Positions 1 through 7,977 of a DNA stretch of 64,000 nt are shown piece by piece. A program made the position numbers and the translations under genes. The DNA comes from Candidatus Oscillochloris fontis. GTDB lineage: Bacteria; Chloroflexota; Chloroflexia; Chloroflexales; Chloroflexaceae. Where the stretch lies: positions 1-64,000 of the forward strand of contig NZ_RYFD01000001.1 of assembly GCF_004138135.1 (NCBI RefSeq), given 5' to 3'. The notes beneath the pieces were generated by a model. It was not told the origin of the DNA and did not search any database. It was given only the letters and a program-made list of their open reading frames with translations. Positions within the stretch are counted from its first letter, which is position 1. The number at the start of each line of letters is the position of its first letter.

Positions 1-82
1 CTCCGTTGGTCGTTACGCTCGCCAGTAGGCGGGTTGGGCCAAGAAGCCGCGCCACTTTAGTGGCTGCGGAGTGTCACAACAC

Positions 83-454
83 CTACTCCTCAACCGCGCT
101 GATCAGGTGATCGAGGCGTGCAATCCGCCCTTGCGAGTCAATCTCTACCGCAATCAGATCGATGCGGCACACAGTGGAATCGGGCAGATCGGTTTGGCTG
201 AGGTAGGTCATCGCGAGGCGCATGAGCCGCTGGCGTTTGAGGGGGGTAATGCTCTCTTCGGGGCTGATCGAGCTAGAGGCGCGGCGGGTTCGCACCTCAA
301 CACAAACGATCTGGTCGCCATCGTGGGCGACCAGATCGAGCTCACCGTACTGACAGCGCCAGTTGCGGGCTAGGATGCGATAACCCTTACGCAGCAGATG
401 GGCATAGGCGGCCGCTTCGCCAAAATCACCCAGACGGCGCTTAGATGAAGGCAT
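83..454 (-). CDS. YraN/UPF0102 family endonuclease-like protein
   Basis: Small protein (123 aa from the chosen start) of the UPF0102/YraN family, a PD-(D/E)xK-fold group of unproven cellular role related to Holliday-junction resolvases. Visible family features are the N-terminal GDFGEAAAYAHLLRKGY helix, the YGELDLVAHD segment carrying the E-x-D pair, and VCVEVRTR, where E-V-R replaces the usual E-V-K. I chose the ATG reading MPSSKRRLG because it follows the family N-terminus and overlaps the upstream HNH gene by only 14 bp; a longer frame exists to about 499. The two genes are almost certainly co-transcribed and translationally coupled. Identification is by family resemblance. Confidence 0.85.
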   Translation of the reverse strand: MPSSKRRLGDFGEAAAYAHLLRKGYRILARNWRCQYGELDLVAHDGDQIVCVEVRTRRASSSISPEESITPLKRQRLMRLAMTYLSQTDLPDSTVCRIDLIAVEIDSQGRIARLDHLISAVEE

Positions 455-983
455 ACTTACGCCAGACATCGTGGCGTTCCATCTCGCCAAGCAGGGCAAA
501 GGCCAAGTACTGCGGCTGGCGCGGCGTACTCAACAGGTGCATCCCGGCCTGTTCGGGGGTGCGCCCGCCCTTACGGTGGTTGCAATCACGGCAGGCGGTG
601 ACGAGGTTTTCCCAGGTGGTTGGCCCTCCCTGTGAGCGCGGGATCACATGATCCATCGTGAGCTGGTGCCGCCCCGGCTGCTCACCACAATACTGGCATG
701 TCTCACGATCACGGGCGAAGATGCCGCGCCGTGAGCAGGGCAACTTGAGCCGCCGTGGAATGCGGATATAGCGCACCAGACGGATCACCAGGGGAACCGC
801 CAGTGTGACCTGAAGCGCCCGCAGTTGTTGCTGGGCCGCCTCGATCAGTTCGGCCTTCTCCTGAAGTAACAGGATGATTGCCCGACGTACCGAGATGAGT
901 TGTAGCGGTTCGTAGCTTGCGTTGAGGACGAGGACTCGCTGGCCCAAGGCATCCACCCCCCTCTCAGAACCGTTTGTTTGCAT
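441..983 (-). CDS. HNH endonuclease
   Basis: 180-residue HNH nuclease. The N-terminal VLVLNASYEPL segment is typical of the bacterial stand-alone HNH family seen in Chloroflexi, cyanobacteria and Actinobacteria. The nuclease core has CQYCG (about residue 97), the catalytic stretch TMDHVIPRSQGGPTTWENLV, and CRDCNHRKGG, so the two CxxC zinc knuckles and the D-H / N / H catalytic positions are all present. It shares 14 bp with the downstream yraN-like gene. The cellular target is unknown; it could be a genome-maintenance nuclease or a domesticated homing-type enzyme. Confidence 0.88.
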   Translation of the reverse strand: MQTNGSERGVDALGQRVLVLNASYEPLQLISVRRAIILLLQEKAELIEAAQQQLRALQVTLAVPLVIRLVRYIRIPRRLKLPCSRRGIFARDRETCQYCGEQPGRHQLTMDHVIPRSQGGPTTWENLVTACRDCNHRKGGRTPEQAGMHLLSTPRQPQYLAFALLGEMERHDVWRKYAFI

Positions 984-1036
984 AACAAACGCTCTTTGCG
1001 GGGAGGTTCGGCCTCCCCGCCTAACGAGTTAGGCTT

Positions 1037-1204
1037 TTAGTACGTCCGGCAGAAGCCGCCGTCCGTAGCGTACACATCACGGCAGAACGGGCAAGCCCGG
1101 TACGAGATTTCGTACCGTCTGTGCATGCACCGCTGGTGGGACGCTCTTCCACCAGATGCGCTGCATCTTGGCCCGATTTCTTGAGGTTGCCGATCTGCAT
1201 ACAT
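1037..1204 (-). CDS. Possible small zinc-ribbon-like protein (weak)
   Basis: 55-codon reading frame upstream of the HNH gene, preceded by GGGAG close to the ATG and by a good promoter. Its C-terminus reads CPFCRDVYATDGGFCRTY, which matches the zinc-ribbon spacing CPxC-x10-C-x2-C except that the last cysteine is tyrosine. Other cysteines lie at positions 14 and 26. A second frame starting 4 nt downstream (ATG at 1200, ending at 1021) overlaps it and cannot be excluded, and the whole region could be untranslated leader. No family is recognised. Confidence 0.3.
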   Translation of the reverse strand: MYADRQPQEIGPRCSASGGRASHQRCMHRRYEISYRACPFCRDVYATDGGFCRTY

Positions 1205-1215
1205 ACTCCCACCGA

Positions 1216-1233
1216 GTGTTCTTGCACGAACAC
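1216..1233. promoter_or_regulatory. Inverted repeat GTGTTC-N6-GAACAC
   Basis: Perfect 6-bp dyad with a 6-bp centre, lying between the minus-strand promoter and the small CPFC frame. Its position downstream of the -10 fits a repressor operator, but the binding protein is unknown. A similar dyad (CATGTTC-N5-GAACATG) sits at the equivalent position before the adenine methylase at the other end of the window. Confidence 0.4.
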
Positions 1234-1257
1234 CAGAATAATCCTCACAACGTGTAT

Positions 1258-1287
1258 AAAGTAGCACGTCTTGTTGGGAATTGTCAA
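1258..1287 (-). promoter_or_regulatory. Sigma-70-like promoter for the HNH/YraN unit
   Basis: On the minus strand TTGACA (1287-1282) is followed after 18 bp by TACTTT; an alternative TTTATA lies 3 bp further on. It reads toward the small CPFC frame, the HNH nuclease and yraN, so one transcript could serve all three. Confidence 0.55.
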
Positions 1288-1306
1288 CATGCGTTAGAAG
1301 GGGCGT

Positions 1307-1356
1307 AGGGCATGTGCAAAGTCACCTCCGGTGGGGGGCGGGGGCGCAGCATCGCC
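1307..1356 (+). mobile_element. Solo left end of the TIR-17 MITE family
   Basis: Begins with AGGGCATGTGCAAAGTC followed by CACCTCCGGTGGGGG, the same left end and subterminal sequence as the complete copies near 23.1 and 53.3 kb. No matching right end (GACTTTGCACATGCCCT) is found nearby; the sequence runs straight into the minisatellite. This looks like a truncated or rearranged copy. Confidence 0.65.
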
Positions 1357-1966
1357 CTACATGAACCCCCGCCCGATCCCGTGGTGGCACGGGTGCCCCG
1401 CCCCGTGCCGCCACGGGTGCCCCGCCATGCCCCGTCATAATGAACCCCCGCCCCGCCTCGTGCCGCCACGGGTGCGCCACCATGCCCCGCATGTCCGTAG
1501 GGGCGAAGCATCGCCCACCATGTGGCCGGGGAAACCCCACCCATGTTGGGGGGCGATGCTTCGCCCCTACATGAACCCCCGCCCCGTGCCGTGCCGCCAC
1601 GGGTGCGCCACCATGCCCCGTCATAATGAACCCCCGCCCCGCCCCGTGCCGCCACGGGTACCCCACCATGCCCCGTCATAATGAACCCCCGCCCGATCCC
1701 GTGGTGGCACGGGTGCCCCGCCCCGTGCCACCACGGGTACCCCGCCATGCCCCGTCATAATGAACCCCCGCCCCGCCCCGTGCCGCCACGGGTGCGCCGC
1801 CATGCCCCGTCATAATGAACCCCCGCCCCGTGCCGCCACGGGTGCGCCGCCATGCCCCGTCATAATGAACCCCCGCCCCGTGCCGCCACGGGTGCGCCGC
1901 CATGCCCCGTCATAATGAACCCCCGCCCCGCCCCGTGCCGCCACGGGTGCGCCGCCATGCCCCGCA
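1357..1966 (+). repeat. GC-rich minisatellite, unit about 50-55 bp
   Basis: Head-to-tail imperfect repeats built from the motifs CCGTGCCGCCACGGGTGCGCC and CATGCCCCGTCATAATGAAC (written here as two separate pieces of the unit). Positions 1801-1850 and 1851-1900 are identical 50-bp copies; other units differ by insertion of an extra CCCCG or by a GATCCCGTGGTGGCACGGGT variant. A 74-bp REP-like palindrome is embedded at 1497-1570. Long reading frames across the array encode only low-complexity Gly/His/Ala peptides and are not taken as genes. I see no other gene in this 0.8-kb gap. Confidence 0.85.
1497..1570. repeat. REP-like palindrome, family GTAGGGGC (copy A)
   Basis: 74-bp element with 20-bp near-perfect terminal inverted repeats, GTAGGGGCGAAGCATCGCCC at the left and its complement at the right, around a short internal GGGGAAACCCC hairpin. 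Further copies lie at 1972-2045, 6503-6575 and, shortened, 38868-38889. Confidence 0.8.
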
Positions 1967-1971
1967 TGTCC

Positions 1972-2045
1972 GTAGGGGCGAATCATCGCCCACCATGTGA
2001 CCGGGGGAACCCCAACCATGTTGGGGGGCGATGCTTCGCCCCTAC
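1972..2045. repeat. REP-like palindrome, family GTAGGGGC (copy B)
   Basis: Second 74-bp copy, closing the minisatellite. It differs from copy A by a few substitutions (GAATCATCGCCC instead of GAAGCATCGCCC at the left arm). Both copies share the flank CCCCGCATGTCC, so the palindrome was probably duplicated together with the satellite unit. Confidence 0.8.
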
Positions 2046-2156
2046 TTGCACTCAGGTGCGCCAAATCCAACACCTACTGGGTGGCTTTGGATACCATCGC
2101 TAGGTACAATAGAAGCAGGGCCACGTTGTCGTTGGCCAAGCCCATAGGAGCCGATC

Positions 2157-3074
2157 ATGATTGAAGCCTCGCAACTGAGTAAGCAATTTGGTGCCTTCCA
2201 AGCGGTGCGCAGCATCGATCTCAATATTCAGCCCGGTGAATTGCTGGCCTTGCTGGGGCCAAATGGGGCCGGAAAGACGACTACGGTGCGTATGCTCGGC
2301 GCGATCCTCAAGCCGAGTAGTGGCTATGCGCGTATCTGTGGCCACGATGTGGTGCGCGAGGCCGAAGTAGTCCGTAGTAAGGTCGGGTTGCTGACGGAGT
2401 ACCCCGGCCTGTATGGGCGGATGGCGGCGATGGAGTACCTCGATTTCTTTGGCTCGCTGCTGGGTCTCGAAGCTCAGGCCCGCCAATCGCGCGCCGAACT
2501 GCTGTTGCGCCAGTTTGGCATGTGGGAGGCGCGTGATCGTAAGCTCGATGGCTATTCTAAGGGGATGAAGCAGAAGATCGCGCTGGTGCGTGCCCTGATC
2601 CACGATCCGCCGGTGCTCTTTTTGGATGAGCCGACGACTGCGATGGACCCGCAGAGTGCGCGCACGGTGCGCGATGCGATCCAAGATCTGCGTGCCGCCG
2701 ACCGTTCGATTTTGCTCACCACCCATAACCTGAGTGAGGCGGAGGTGCTGGCCGACCGGATTGCGATTATTCGGAGCGGCCAGATTATTGCCCAGGGGAC
2801 GATAGCGGAGTTGACCCGCCAGCTTCTCGGTGCGCCGATCTATGAATTACGCTTGGCCGCTCCACTTCCGGCGAGTGCGGCGGCTTCCATCCTGGCCGAT
2901 CTGATAACGGTGGAGAGCCAGAGCGATACCGCGCTGCGTTACCGCTGCTCCGAGCCGCATCTGCTCAACCCGCAGATCCTGAGCCGCTTGGCGGCAACCG
3001 GTCTGCCTGTGGTCTCGCTGGCCGAAGTGCCCCAGCGTCTCGAAGAGGTCTATCTGCGGATTGTCGCGGACTAA
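2157..3074 (+). CDS. ABC transporter ATP-binding protein
   Basis: 305-residue ATPase subunit of an ABC-2 type exporter (NatA/CcmA-like class). It carries Walker A GPNGAGKTT at residues 34-42, the signature-type YSKGMKQK around 133-140, Walker B VLFLDE at 153-158 with the D-loop, and the switch histidine in TTHNLSEAE near 190. The roughly 90-residue C-terminal extension is typical of this class. It is separated by 2 bp from the permease gene, so the two proteins should form the exporter at the inner membrane. Substrate cannot be read from the sequence; Na+ or drug export is known for relatives. Confidence 0.93.
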   Translation: MIEASQLSKQFGAFQAVRSIDLNIQPGELLALLGPNGAGKTTTVRMLGAILKPSSGYARICGHDVVREAEVVRSKVGLLTEYPGLYGRMAAMEYLDFFGSLLGLEAQARQSRAELLLRQFGMWEARDRKLDGYSKGMKQKIALVRALIHDPPVLFLDEPTTAMDPQSARTVRDAIQDLRAADRSILLTTHNLSEAEVLADRIAIIRSGQIIAQGTIAELTRQLLGAPIYELRLAAPLPASAAASILADLITVESQSDTALRYRCSEPHLLNPQILSRLAATGLPVVSLAEVPQRLEEVYLRIVAD

Positions 3075-3076
3075 CT

Positions 3077-5338
3077 ATGAACATCACGACGATTACCACC
3101 ATTGCCCGCCGCGAAGTACGCGATACGCTCAAGGATTGGCGTATTGTGGCTCCGATCCTTTTGCTCACCTTCATCTTCCCCCAGTTGTTGGTGGCCGGGG
3201 CCAGCCAAGTCGTAGACTATGTGGAGGCAGATAATCTGGCCGAGCGGCTGGTGCCCTTTGCGGCGCTGCTGGTCGGCTTTATTCCGGCTAGTTTCTCGCT
3301 GATTACCGCCCTCGAGTCGTTTGTGGGCGAGCGCGAACGCAACAGCCTTGAATCGCTACTCTCGATGCCACTCTCGGATGGCGATCTCTACCTGGGCAAA
3401 CTCGCCTCCTCACTCTTTACGCCCTTGATCTCCAGCGTGATCGCTATGCTGGTCTTTCTCTTAATGCTGATCGGCTTCCAACCCGATCTCTACTACCCCG
3501 CCTTTACCCTGAGTCGGTTGCTGCTGATCTTCCTCGTTGTGAGCAGCTTGGCGTTGGTGATGGTCACCAGCGCGGTGGTGATCTCGGCCCACATCACGAC
3601 GGTACGTGCCGCCAATCTGATGTCGAGCTTCATTCTGTTACCGGCGGCGTTGGTGGTGCAGTTGGCGGCGGTGCAGATCATCAATAACCGCTGGGGCGAG
3701 TTGTGGCTGGTGGCGGTGGGCCTCTTTACGCTGGCGGCGCTGCTCATGCGGATCGGGATGAAGACCTTCAACCGCGAGGAGATCTTGTCACGCGAGCATA
3801 CCCAGGGTTCGATCCGGCTCTTCGCGTGGCAGGCGGCGCGCCCCAACAAGTTGCGGTTGGGGCGGGGTCGGGGGCGGCGCGATGGTGGGCTGAGTTCGGC
3901 GCTGGCGATTGCCCAACGCGAACTGCGCGAGATCATGACCGATTGGCGCGTACTGATTCCGCTCGCGGTCTTGACGATTGCGCTGCCGGGTGGTTTGGTT
4001 GCGGGCACCTCGTTTGCGCTCGGCTTTGTTGAAGATCCGCTGGTGCTAGGGCGCTTGGTGCCCTTTGCCGCCCTGCTGATCGGCTTTGTGCCCGCCAGCT
4101 TCGCCCTGATTACGGCGATTGAGTCGTTTGTCGGCGAGCGCGAACGCAACAGCCTCGAATCGCTGCTGGCCATGCCCATCTCTGACCGCAGCCTCTACAC
4201 GGGCAAGTTGCTCTCGGCGCTGATCGTGCCGCTCGCAGGTAGCCTCATGGCCATGCTGGTCTTCCTCAACATGATGCGGATGGTACATCCCAGCATCTAC
4301 TATGACAGCATGACCCCGCTGCTGCTGCTCCAGATCACCCTTATGATTACGGTGATCAGCCTGCTGCTGGTGGCGGGGGCGGTGGTGATTTCGAGCCACA
4401 CCAGCAGTATCCGCGCTGCTACCCTGCTCGCCTCGGCGGTGCTGGTACCCACAGCGGTCACGCTCCAGGTACAGGCCGTCCTCTTCATTGCACAGCGCTA
4501 CGACATGCTCTGGTATGTGATGGCGGCGCTCTTCGTGATCGCCATCGCCCTGATCCGCAGTGGGCTGATGAGTTTCAATCGCGAAGAGATCCTCTCCCGC
4601 GAGCACGAAGATCTCAACCCGCGTCAGATCCTCAACACCTACCTCAGATTCTACCGCGAGCATCGTCCGGCGGGCACCCAGCCCAGTCAGTATGCGGGCC
4701 GCGCCTTTTCGGTGCGACGTTTCTACACCCATGAACTGCGCGAACTCTTGCGGGAACTGCGCATGCCCCTCGGCTTTGCCAGTTTTGCAGCGCTAGGCGG
4801 GTTACTTCTCGGCGCATTCCTGGGCGAACGCTACCACATCTGGATCTTCGAGCAGGCGATTGCCAACCTGGGTAACCCACCCCAAGCCTCGCTGCTGCTC
4901 ACGCTCCAGATCTTCGCCAACAACATCCGTGTCTCCATCCTCTCCAACCTCTTCTCGACGGTCAGTTTTGGCCTCTTCGCCTTCCTGGTGCCAGCGGTAG
5001 CCTTCGCTCAGATCGGCTTCATCTCGCACCTACTGGCGGTGCGCGGCGGCAGTTGGCTTATTTTGGGCATCGCCAGCCCGCTTCAGTTTGTGTTGGCCTA
5101 TGTGCTGCCCCATGGTATCATCGAGCTACCCGCCTTCATTCTCAGCGCGGCCTTAGGGCTGCGCATCGGAGCGGCGATGTTGGCCCCGCCACCCGGTTTC
5201 ACCACCGGCCAGAATCTGCTCTGGGCCTTGGCCGCCTTCGCCAAGATCTGGGTCTTTGTCTTGTTGCCCTTAGTCACGCTCGGATCATTGATCGAAGGCT
5301 TCGTGACGCCACAGATCATTGCTGCATTCTATCAATAA
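3077..5338 (+). CDS. Tandem ABC-2 permease fused to SpoIIM-like domain
   Basis: 753 residues. Two homologous permease halves follow each other (about 1-235 and 270-515). Each starts with a soluble RRE-x-tD-WR segment, one long helix, then FAALLVGFxPASFxLITAxESFVGERERNSLESLL, and ends with LMxFNREEILSREH; this is an internal duplication of an ABC-2 type permease. After a soluble linker the C-terminal 200 residues resemble the stage II sporulation protein M (SpoIIM/DUF95) family, with NNIRVSI near 613 and LPHGIIELPAF near 677 followed by the GLRIG helix. The gene pairs with the ATPase just upstream and is followed after 4 bp by an alpha/beta hydrolase. The fusion of a duplicated permease with a SpoIIM domain is unusual; function beyond export is unknown. 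Confidence 0.85.
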   Translation: MNITTITTIARREVRDTLKDWRIVAPILLLTFIFPQLLVAGASQVVDYVEADNLAERLVPFAALLVGFIPASFSLITALESFVGERERNSLESLLSMPLSDGDLYLGKLASSLFTPLISSVIAMLVFLLMLIGFQPDLYYPAFTLSRLLLIFLVVSSLALVMVTSAVVISAHITTVRAANLMSSFILLPAALVVQLAAVQIINNRWGELWLVAVGLFTLAALLMRIGMKTFNREEILSREHTQGSIRLFAWQAARPNKLRLGRGRGRRDGGLSSALAIAQRELREIMTDWRVLIPLAVLTIALPGGLVAGTSFALGFVEDPLVLGRLVPFAALLIGFVPASFALITAIESFVGERERNSLESLLAMPISDRSLYTGKLLSALIVPLAGSLMAMLVFLNMMRMVHPSIYYDSMTPLLLLQITLMITVISLLLVAGAVVISSHTSSIRAATLLASAVLVPTAVTLQVQAVLFIAQRYDMLWYVMAALFVIAIALIRSGLMSFNREEILSREHEDLNPRQILNTYLRFYREHRPAGTQPSQYAGRAFSVRRFYTHELRELLRELRMPLGFASFAALGGLLLGAFLGERYHIWIFEQAIANLGNPPQASLLLTLQIFANNIRVSILSNLFSTVSFGLFAFLVPAVAFAQIGFISHLLAVRGGSWLILGIASPLQFVLAYVLPHGIIELPAFILSAALGLRIGAAMLAPPPGFTTGQNLLWALAAFAKIWVFVLLPLVTLGSLIEGFVTPQIIAAFYQ

Positions 5339-5342
5339 ACCT

Positions 5343-6185
5343 ATGCCATCTACCAACCATCGCGGCCACACCCTGACCTGGGAGGAACACAGCCAGGGTG
5401 ACACGACCTTCATCTTCATCAATGGTTACTCGGCCAACCGCTCCATTTGGCACCGTGAAGTGGCCCACATGGCACCCTACGGGCGCTGCGTGACACTTGA
5501 TCTGCCCGGCCACTACCCGGCGCAGGTACCGCCCGATTATCGCGAACTGACTCAGGAGATGCTGATTGATCTGGAGCTACACGCCATCCGCGAGATCGCC
5601 AATGGCCAACCCGTCACCCTGATCGGTCACTCGACCGGCGGGATGGTGGCGTTGGCCATGGCGTCGCTCTACCCCGAACTGGTTCAACGGGTAGTGGCGA
5701 TTGCGCCGGTCGTGTGGGGGCCACTGAGTGGATTCCTGGGGCTGTACCAGCGCCAGATGTATCTCTTGGGTGGCTACGGCTTCTACTGGCTCAACTACCG
5801 CGCCACCCAACGCTCACTGCCCTACATTAAGTGGGGGATTGGACAGTTCTACAGTGGAGACGCGGCGGCCTACCGGCGCAACCCGATTGCCAAAGCTGCG
5901 GTGGAGCATTGGCACGCTGACTACCAACGCTCCTCGATCCGCAACTTTGCGATCTTGCTCAAGTTGTTGGCGCTGTGTGACATCCGCCCGCTCATGGCTC
6001 AGATCCGCTGCCCGCTGCTGATCATCGCCGGTCACCGCGATCCGGTCGTACCGATCCAGCAGGCCCACTGGCTACACGCCCAGGTTGCGGGGAGCCAGTT
6101 ACTTGAGGTGCCCAAAGCGGGCCACCTCCCGCACTGGGAGGCTGCATCCATGGTTGACGCGGCGATTACGGAGTGGATGAGCTAG
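5343..6185 (+). CDS. Alpha/beta hydrolase
   Basis: 280-residue hydrolase with nucleophile elbow GHSTGG (Ser97), acid in GHRDPVV (Asp233) and histidine in KAGHLPHWE (His261), giving a complete triad. The family covers esterases, lipases and C-C hydrolases; substrate is unknown. I start at the ATG reading MPSTNHRG, 4 bp after the permease stop; an in-frame ATG at 5319 would overlap the permease by 20 bp. Neither has a clear Shine-Dalgarno, so coupling to the permease is likely. A lid of about 75 residues between strands 6 and 7 contains several aromatic residues, as in lipase-like members. Confidence 0.88.
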   Translation: MPSTNHRGHTLTWEEHSQGDTTFIFINGYSANRSIWHREVAHMAPYGRCVTLDLPGHYPAQVPPDYRELTQEMLIDLELHAIREIANGQPVTLIGHSTGGMVALAMASLYPELVQRVVAIAPVVWGPLSGFLGLYQRQMYLLGGYGFYWLNYRATQRSLPYIKWGIGQFYSGDAAAYRRNPIAKAAVEHWHADYQRSSIRNFAILLKLLALCDIRPLMAQIRCPLLIIAGHRDPVVPIQQAHWLHAQVAGSQLLEVPKAGHLPHWEAASMVDAAITEWMS

Positions 6186-6430
6186 GCCATATTGCTATGA
6201 TCGTTGTTGCCCAACATGTTCAGCGAGACACGCAACATATTCAGGTCATCATTTGAAGTACGTGCTAACGTGGCATCATCGGGGAGAACGGCACCAGTGA
6301 AGAGGAGCATCGCCCGCAGCGCGACTGGCCATGTGGAATCGCCGGCTGAATCGGCGGCCTGCCCATGCCAGCGCTCCACGCCGGGAGGCAGCAGGTGATG
6401 GGTATGGTGCGTAGATCGAATCGGTGGCAT
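6182..6430 (-). CDS. Small conserved-style hypothetical protein
   Basis: 82 aa, His-rich near the N-terminus (STHHTHHLLPPG). No family recognised. It is believed real because it has a textbook promoter (TTGACG-17-TACAAT) and a GAGGAG ribosome site 7 nt before the ATG. Longer starts would run into the REP-like repeat and are rejected. It overlaps the end of the convergent hydrolase gene by 4 bp. No signal peptide or membrane segment is evident. Confidence 0.55.
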   Translation of the reverse strand: MPPIRSTHHTHHLLPPGVERWHGQAADSAGDSTWPVALRAMLLFTGAVLPDDATLARTSNDDLNMLRVSLNMLGNNDHSNMA

Positions 6431-6466
6431 GGTGACTCCTCGTAGGGCTTGGTGTTCTATCATGAA

Positions 6467-6495
6467 ATTGTAGAGCGAAGCCCGTTTCTCGTCAA
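6467..6495 (-). promoter_or_regulatory. Sigma-70-like promoter for the 82-aa gene
   Basis: Minus strand TTGACG, 17-bp spacer, TACAAT. The start codon lies about 37 nt after the -10. Confidence 0.7.
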
Positions 6496-6502
6496 GAGAG
6501 AA

Positions 6503-6575
6503 GTAGGGGCGAAGCATCGCCCGCCAACCTCGTTCGGGTGCCTCTGCCATATGGCGGGCGATGCTTCGCCCCTAC
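6503..6575. repeat. REP-like palindrome, family GTAGGGGC (copy C)
   Basis: 73-bp copy with the same 20-bp arms as copies A and B but a different centre. Its right end, read on the minus strand, supplies the TAG stop codon of the HAD phosphatase gene. Confidence 0.8.
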
Positions 6576-7342
6576 AATAGATCCTCGGCAATGTAGGTGG
6601 GCTGATAGGGTGCTGTCGCCAGATCAGCGCGGCGGCTATCGCCCGTAAGCACCAGCAGCGTATCCATGCCCGCCGCAGCCCCCATCGCAATATCGGTATG
6701 TAGGCGATCCCCAACCATCAGGCAGCGCTCTGGTGGCACACCTAGTTGGGTACTGATAGTGCGAGCCATAATCGGTGAGGGTTTGCCAACATTCACACTA
6801 CAGCGGGTGTTCGTACATGCCTCAATCGCCGCAATGATCGCCGCCGCATCGGGTTCACCACCCCCCGGCACCGGGCAGAAGCGGTCGGGGTTGGTGGCGA
6901 CCAACTGAGCACCCGCCCGAATGGCATCGAAGGCGATCTGGAGCTTGCGGTAGACGAAGGTGCGGTCGAAGGAGGCGATCACATACTCGATCTCGCCCGC
7001 CCGCTCACTAATCGGGAACCCGGCGGCGCTGAGTTCATCAATCAACGGTTGCTCACTCACCGGGTAGACCGTCGCACCGGGGGCATTGCTCTTCAGCCAC
7101 TCGACCATCACATAACTGGTGTTGATCACCTCGTCGAGGCTGGTTGGGATGCCCATCTGGTTCAACTTGGCGACATACTGCGCCCGGTTTTTGGTGGGAT
7201 TGTTGGAGAGAAAGGCTACCTTCCGCCCATCACGTCGCAGTTGGGCAAGCAGATCAACTGCCCCTGGTAAGATCTGGTCACCCAAATAGATCGTCCCATC
7301 AAGATCGAAGATGTAGCCATCATAGACTGGGAGTTGCACCAT
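6572..7342 (-). CDS. HAD-IIA family sugar/nucleotide phosphatase (NagD-like)
   Basis: 256 residues of the HAD subclass IIA family (NagD/pNPPase type). Motif I FDLDGT (Asp13, Asp15), motif II FLSNNPTKN, the C2 cap with its Gly-rich core, motif III GKPSP and motif IV MVGDRLHTDI are all visible, so a Mg-dependent phosphomonoesterase is expected. Substrate is probably a nucleotide or sugar phosphate. The start ATG follows AAGGAG very closely (3 nt). The stop codon lies inside the adjacent REP-like palindrome, so the original C-terminus may have been altered by its insertion. Confidence 0.92.
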   Translation of the reverse strand: MVQLPVYDGYIFDLDGTIYLGDQILPGAVDLLAQLRRDGRKVAFLSNNPTKNRAQYVAKLNQMGIPTSLDEVINTSYVMVEWLKSNAPGATVYPVSEQPLIDELSAAGFPISERAGEIEYVIASFDRTFVYRKLQIAFDAIRAGAQLVATNPDRFCPVPGGGEPDAAAIIAAIEACTNTRCSVNVGKPSPIMARTISTQLGVPPERCLMVGDRLHTDIAMGAAAGMDTLLVLTGDSRRADLATAPYQPTYIAEDLL

Positions 7343-7380
7343 TGGCTCCTTATAATCTATCGGCGGAGGGCGGACATTGC

Positions 7381-7758
7381 TTACACTCTACTAGTATAAT
7401 CGAAGGATGTTGCCATCACATGGCGCACCACCGTGCGCAGTTCATTGATGGACAATGGCTTCGCTAGATAGGCCGATGCTCCCGCTTGTAGTGCGCGATA
7501 TTCAGTTGCAACCTCAGCCGAGATCATAACGAAGGGGACACTCGAATACTCACGCAGCGTGGTCAGCAACTCCAGACCACTCATGTTGGGCATACGGTTA
7601 TCACTGATCACTAGATCGAATGGTTCAGCCAGAAACTCAAGTAGCCCTTGGTTCCCATCTATCGCCGAGATAACCTGCGCATGGGGCAAGAGCAGACACA
7701 TCACCCGGCACAGAAAGCTGCGTACCGCTGCATCATCTTCAACAATGAGAACTCGCAT
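7381..7758 (-). CDS. Stand-alone response regulator (CheY-like)
   Basis: 125-residue single receiver domain. Acidic pocket E7-D8-D9, phospho-acceptor Asp53 in LVISDNRMP, Ser80 in the switch position and Lys100 in YLAKP are all present. There is no output domain, so it should signal by protein contact. I start at the ATG reading MRVLIVEDD; an upstream GTG adds three residues. No histidine kinase is adjacent, so the partner is elsewhere. Confidence 0.9.
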   Translation of the reverse strand: MRVLIVEDDAAVRSFLCRVMCLLLPHAQVISAIDGNQGLLEFLAEPFDLVISDNRMPNMSGLELLTTLREYSSVPFVMISAEVATEYRALQAGASAYLAKPLSINELRTVVRHVMATSFDYTSRV

Positions 7759-7977
7759 ATATGTCACTCACTCTCTATGGTGGGTGGTGTCGAATTGCTT
7801 GGCTTAGCCAGGGTTTATATAAACGCGGGCATACTATTTTTTTGTGGCGGATTTATTCTATAAAAATGGTTAATATTTAAAAATGGAGGCTAGAGATACA
7901 AGATCTTGCGTCTCTCTACTTCATACCCAACCTGTGGTATATTTGTGCTGCCAGACTCGCAGCGATAAGGAGGCACT

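Noticed and set aside
1-82. Small RNA or tRNA from the CTCCG...CGGAG bracket at the window start
   Set aside because: The internal arms do not fold as a tRNA; only a small CCACTTTAGTGG hairpin and loose pairing are visible, and the window edge cuts the context.
1216-1233. LexA box
   Set aside because: GTTC...GAAC is in the inverted order relative to the Bacillus GAAC-N4-GTTC box, the spacing differs between the two dyads, and no SOS gene in the window shares it.
1357-1966. CRISPR array
   Set aside because: Units are contiguous tandem repeats without unique spacers, and there are no cas genes in the window. The same holds for the 68-bp repeats near 60.2 kb and the palindrome cluster near 37.7 kb.
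1284-2073. Several overlapping open frames of 60-154 codons on both strands
   Set aside because: They are translations of the GC-rich minisatellite, giving repetitive Gly/His/Pro/Ala peptides in several frames at once, without ribosome sites.
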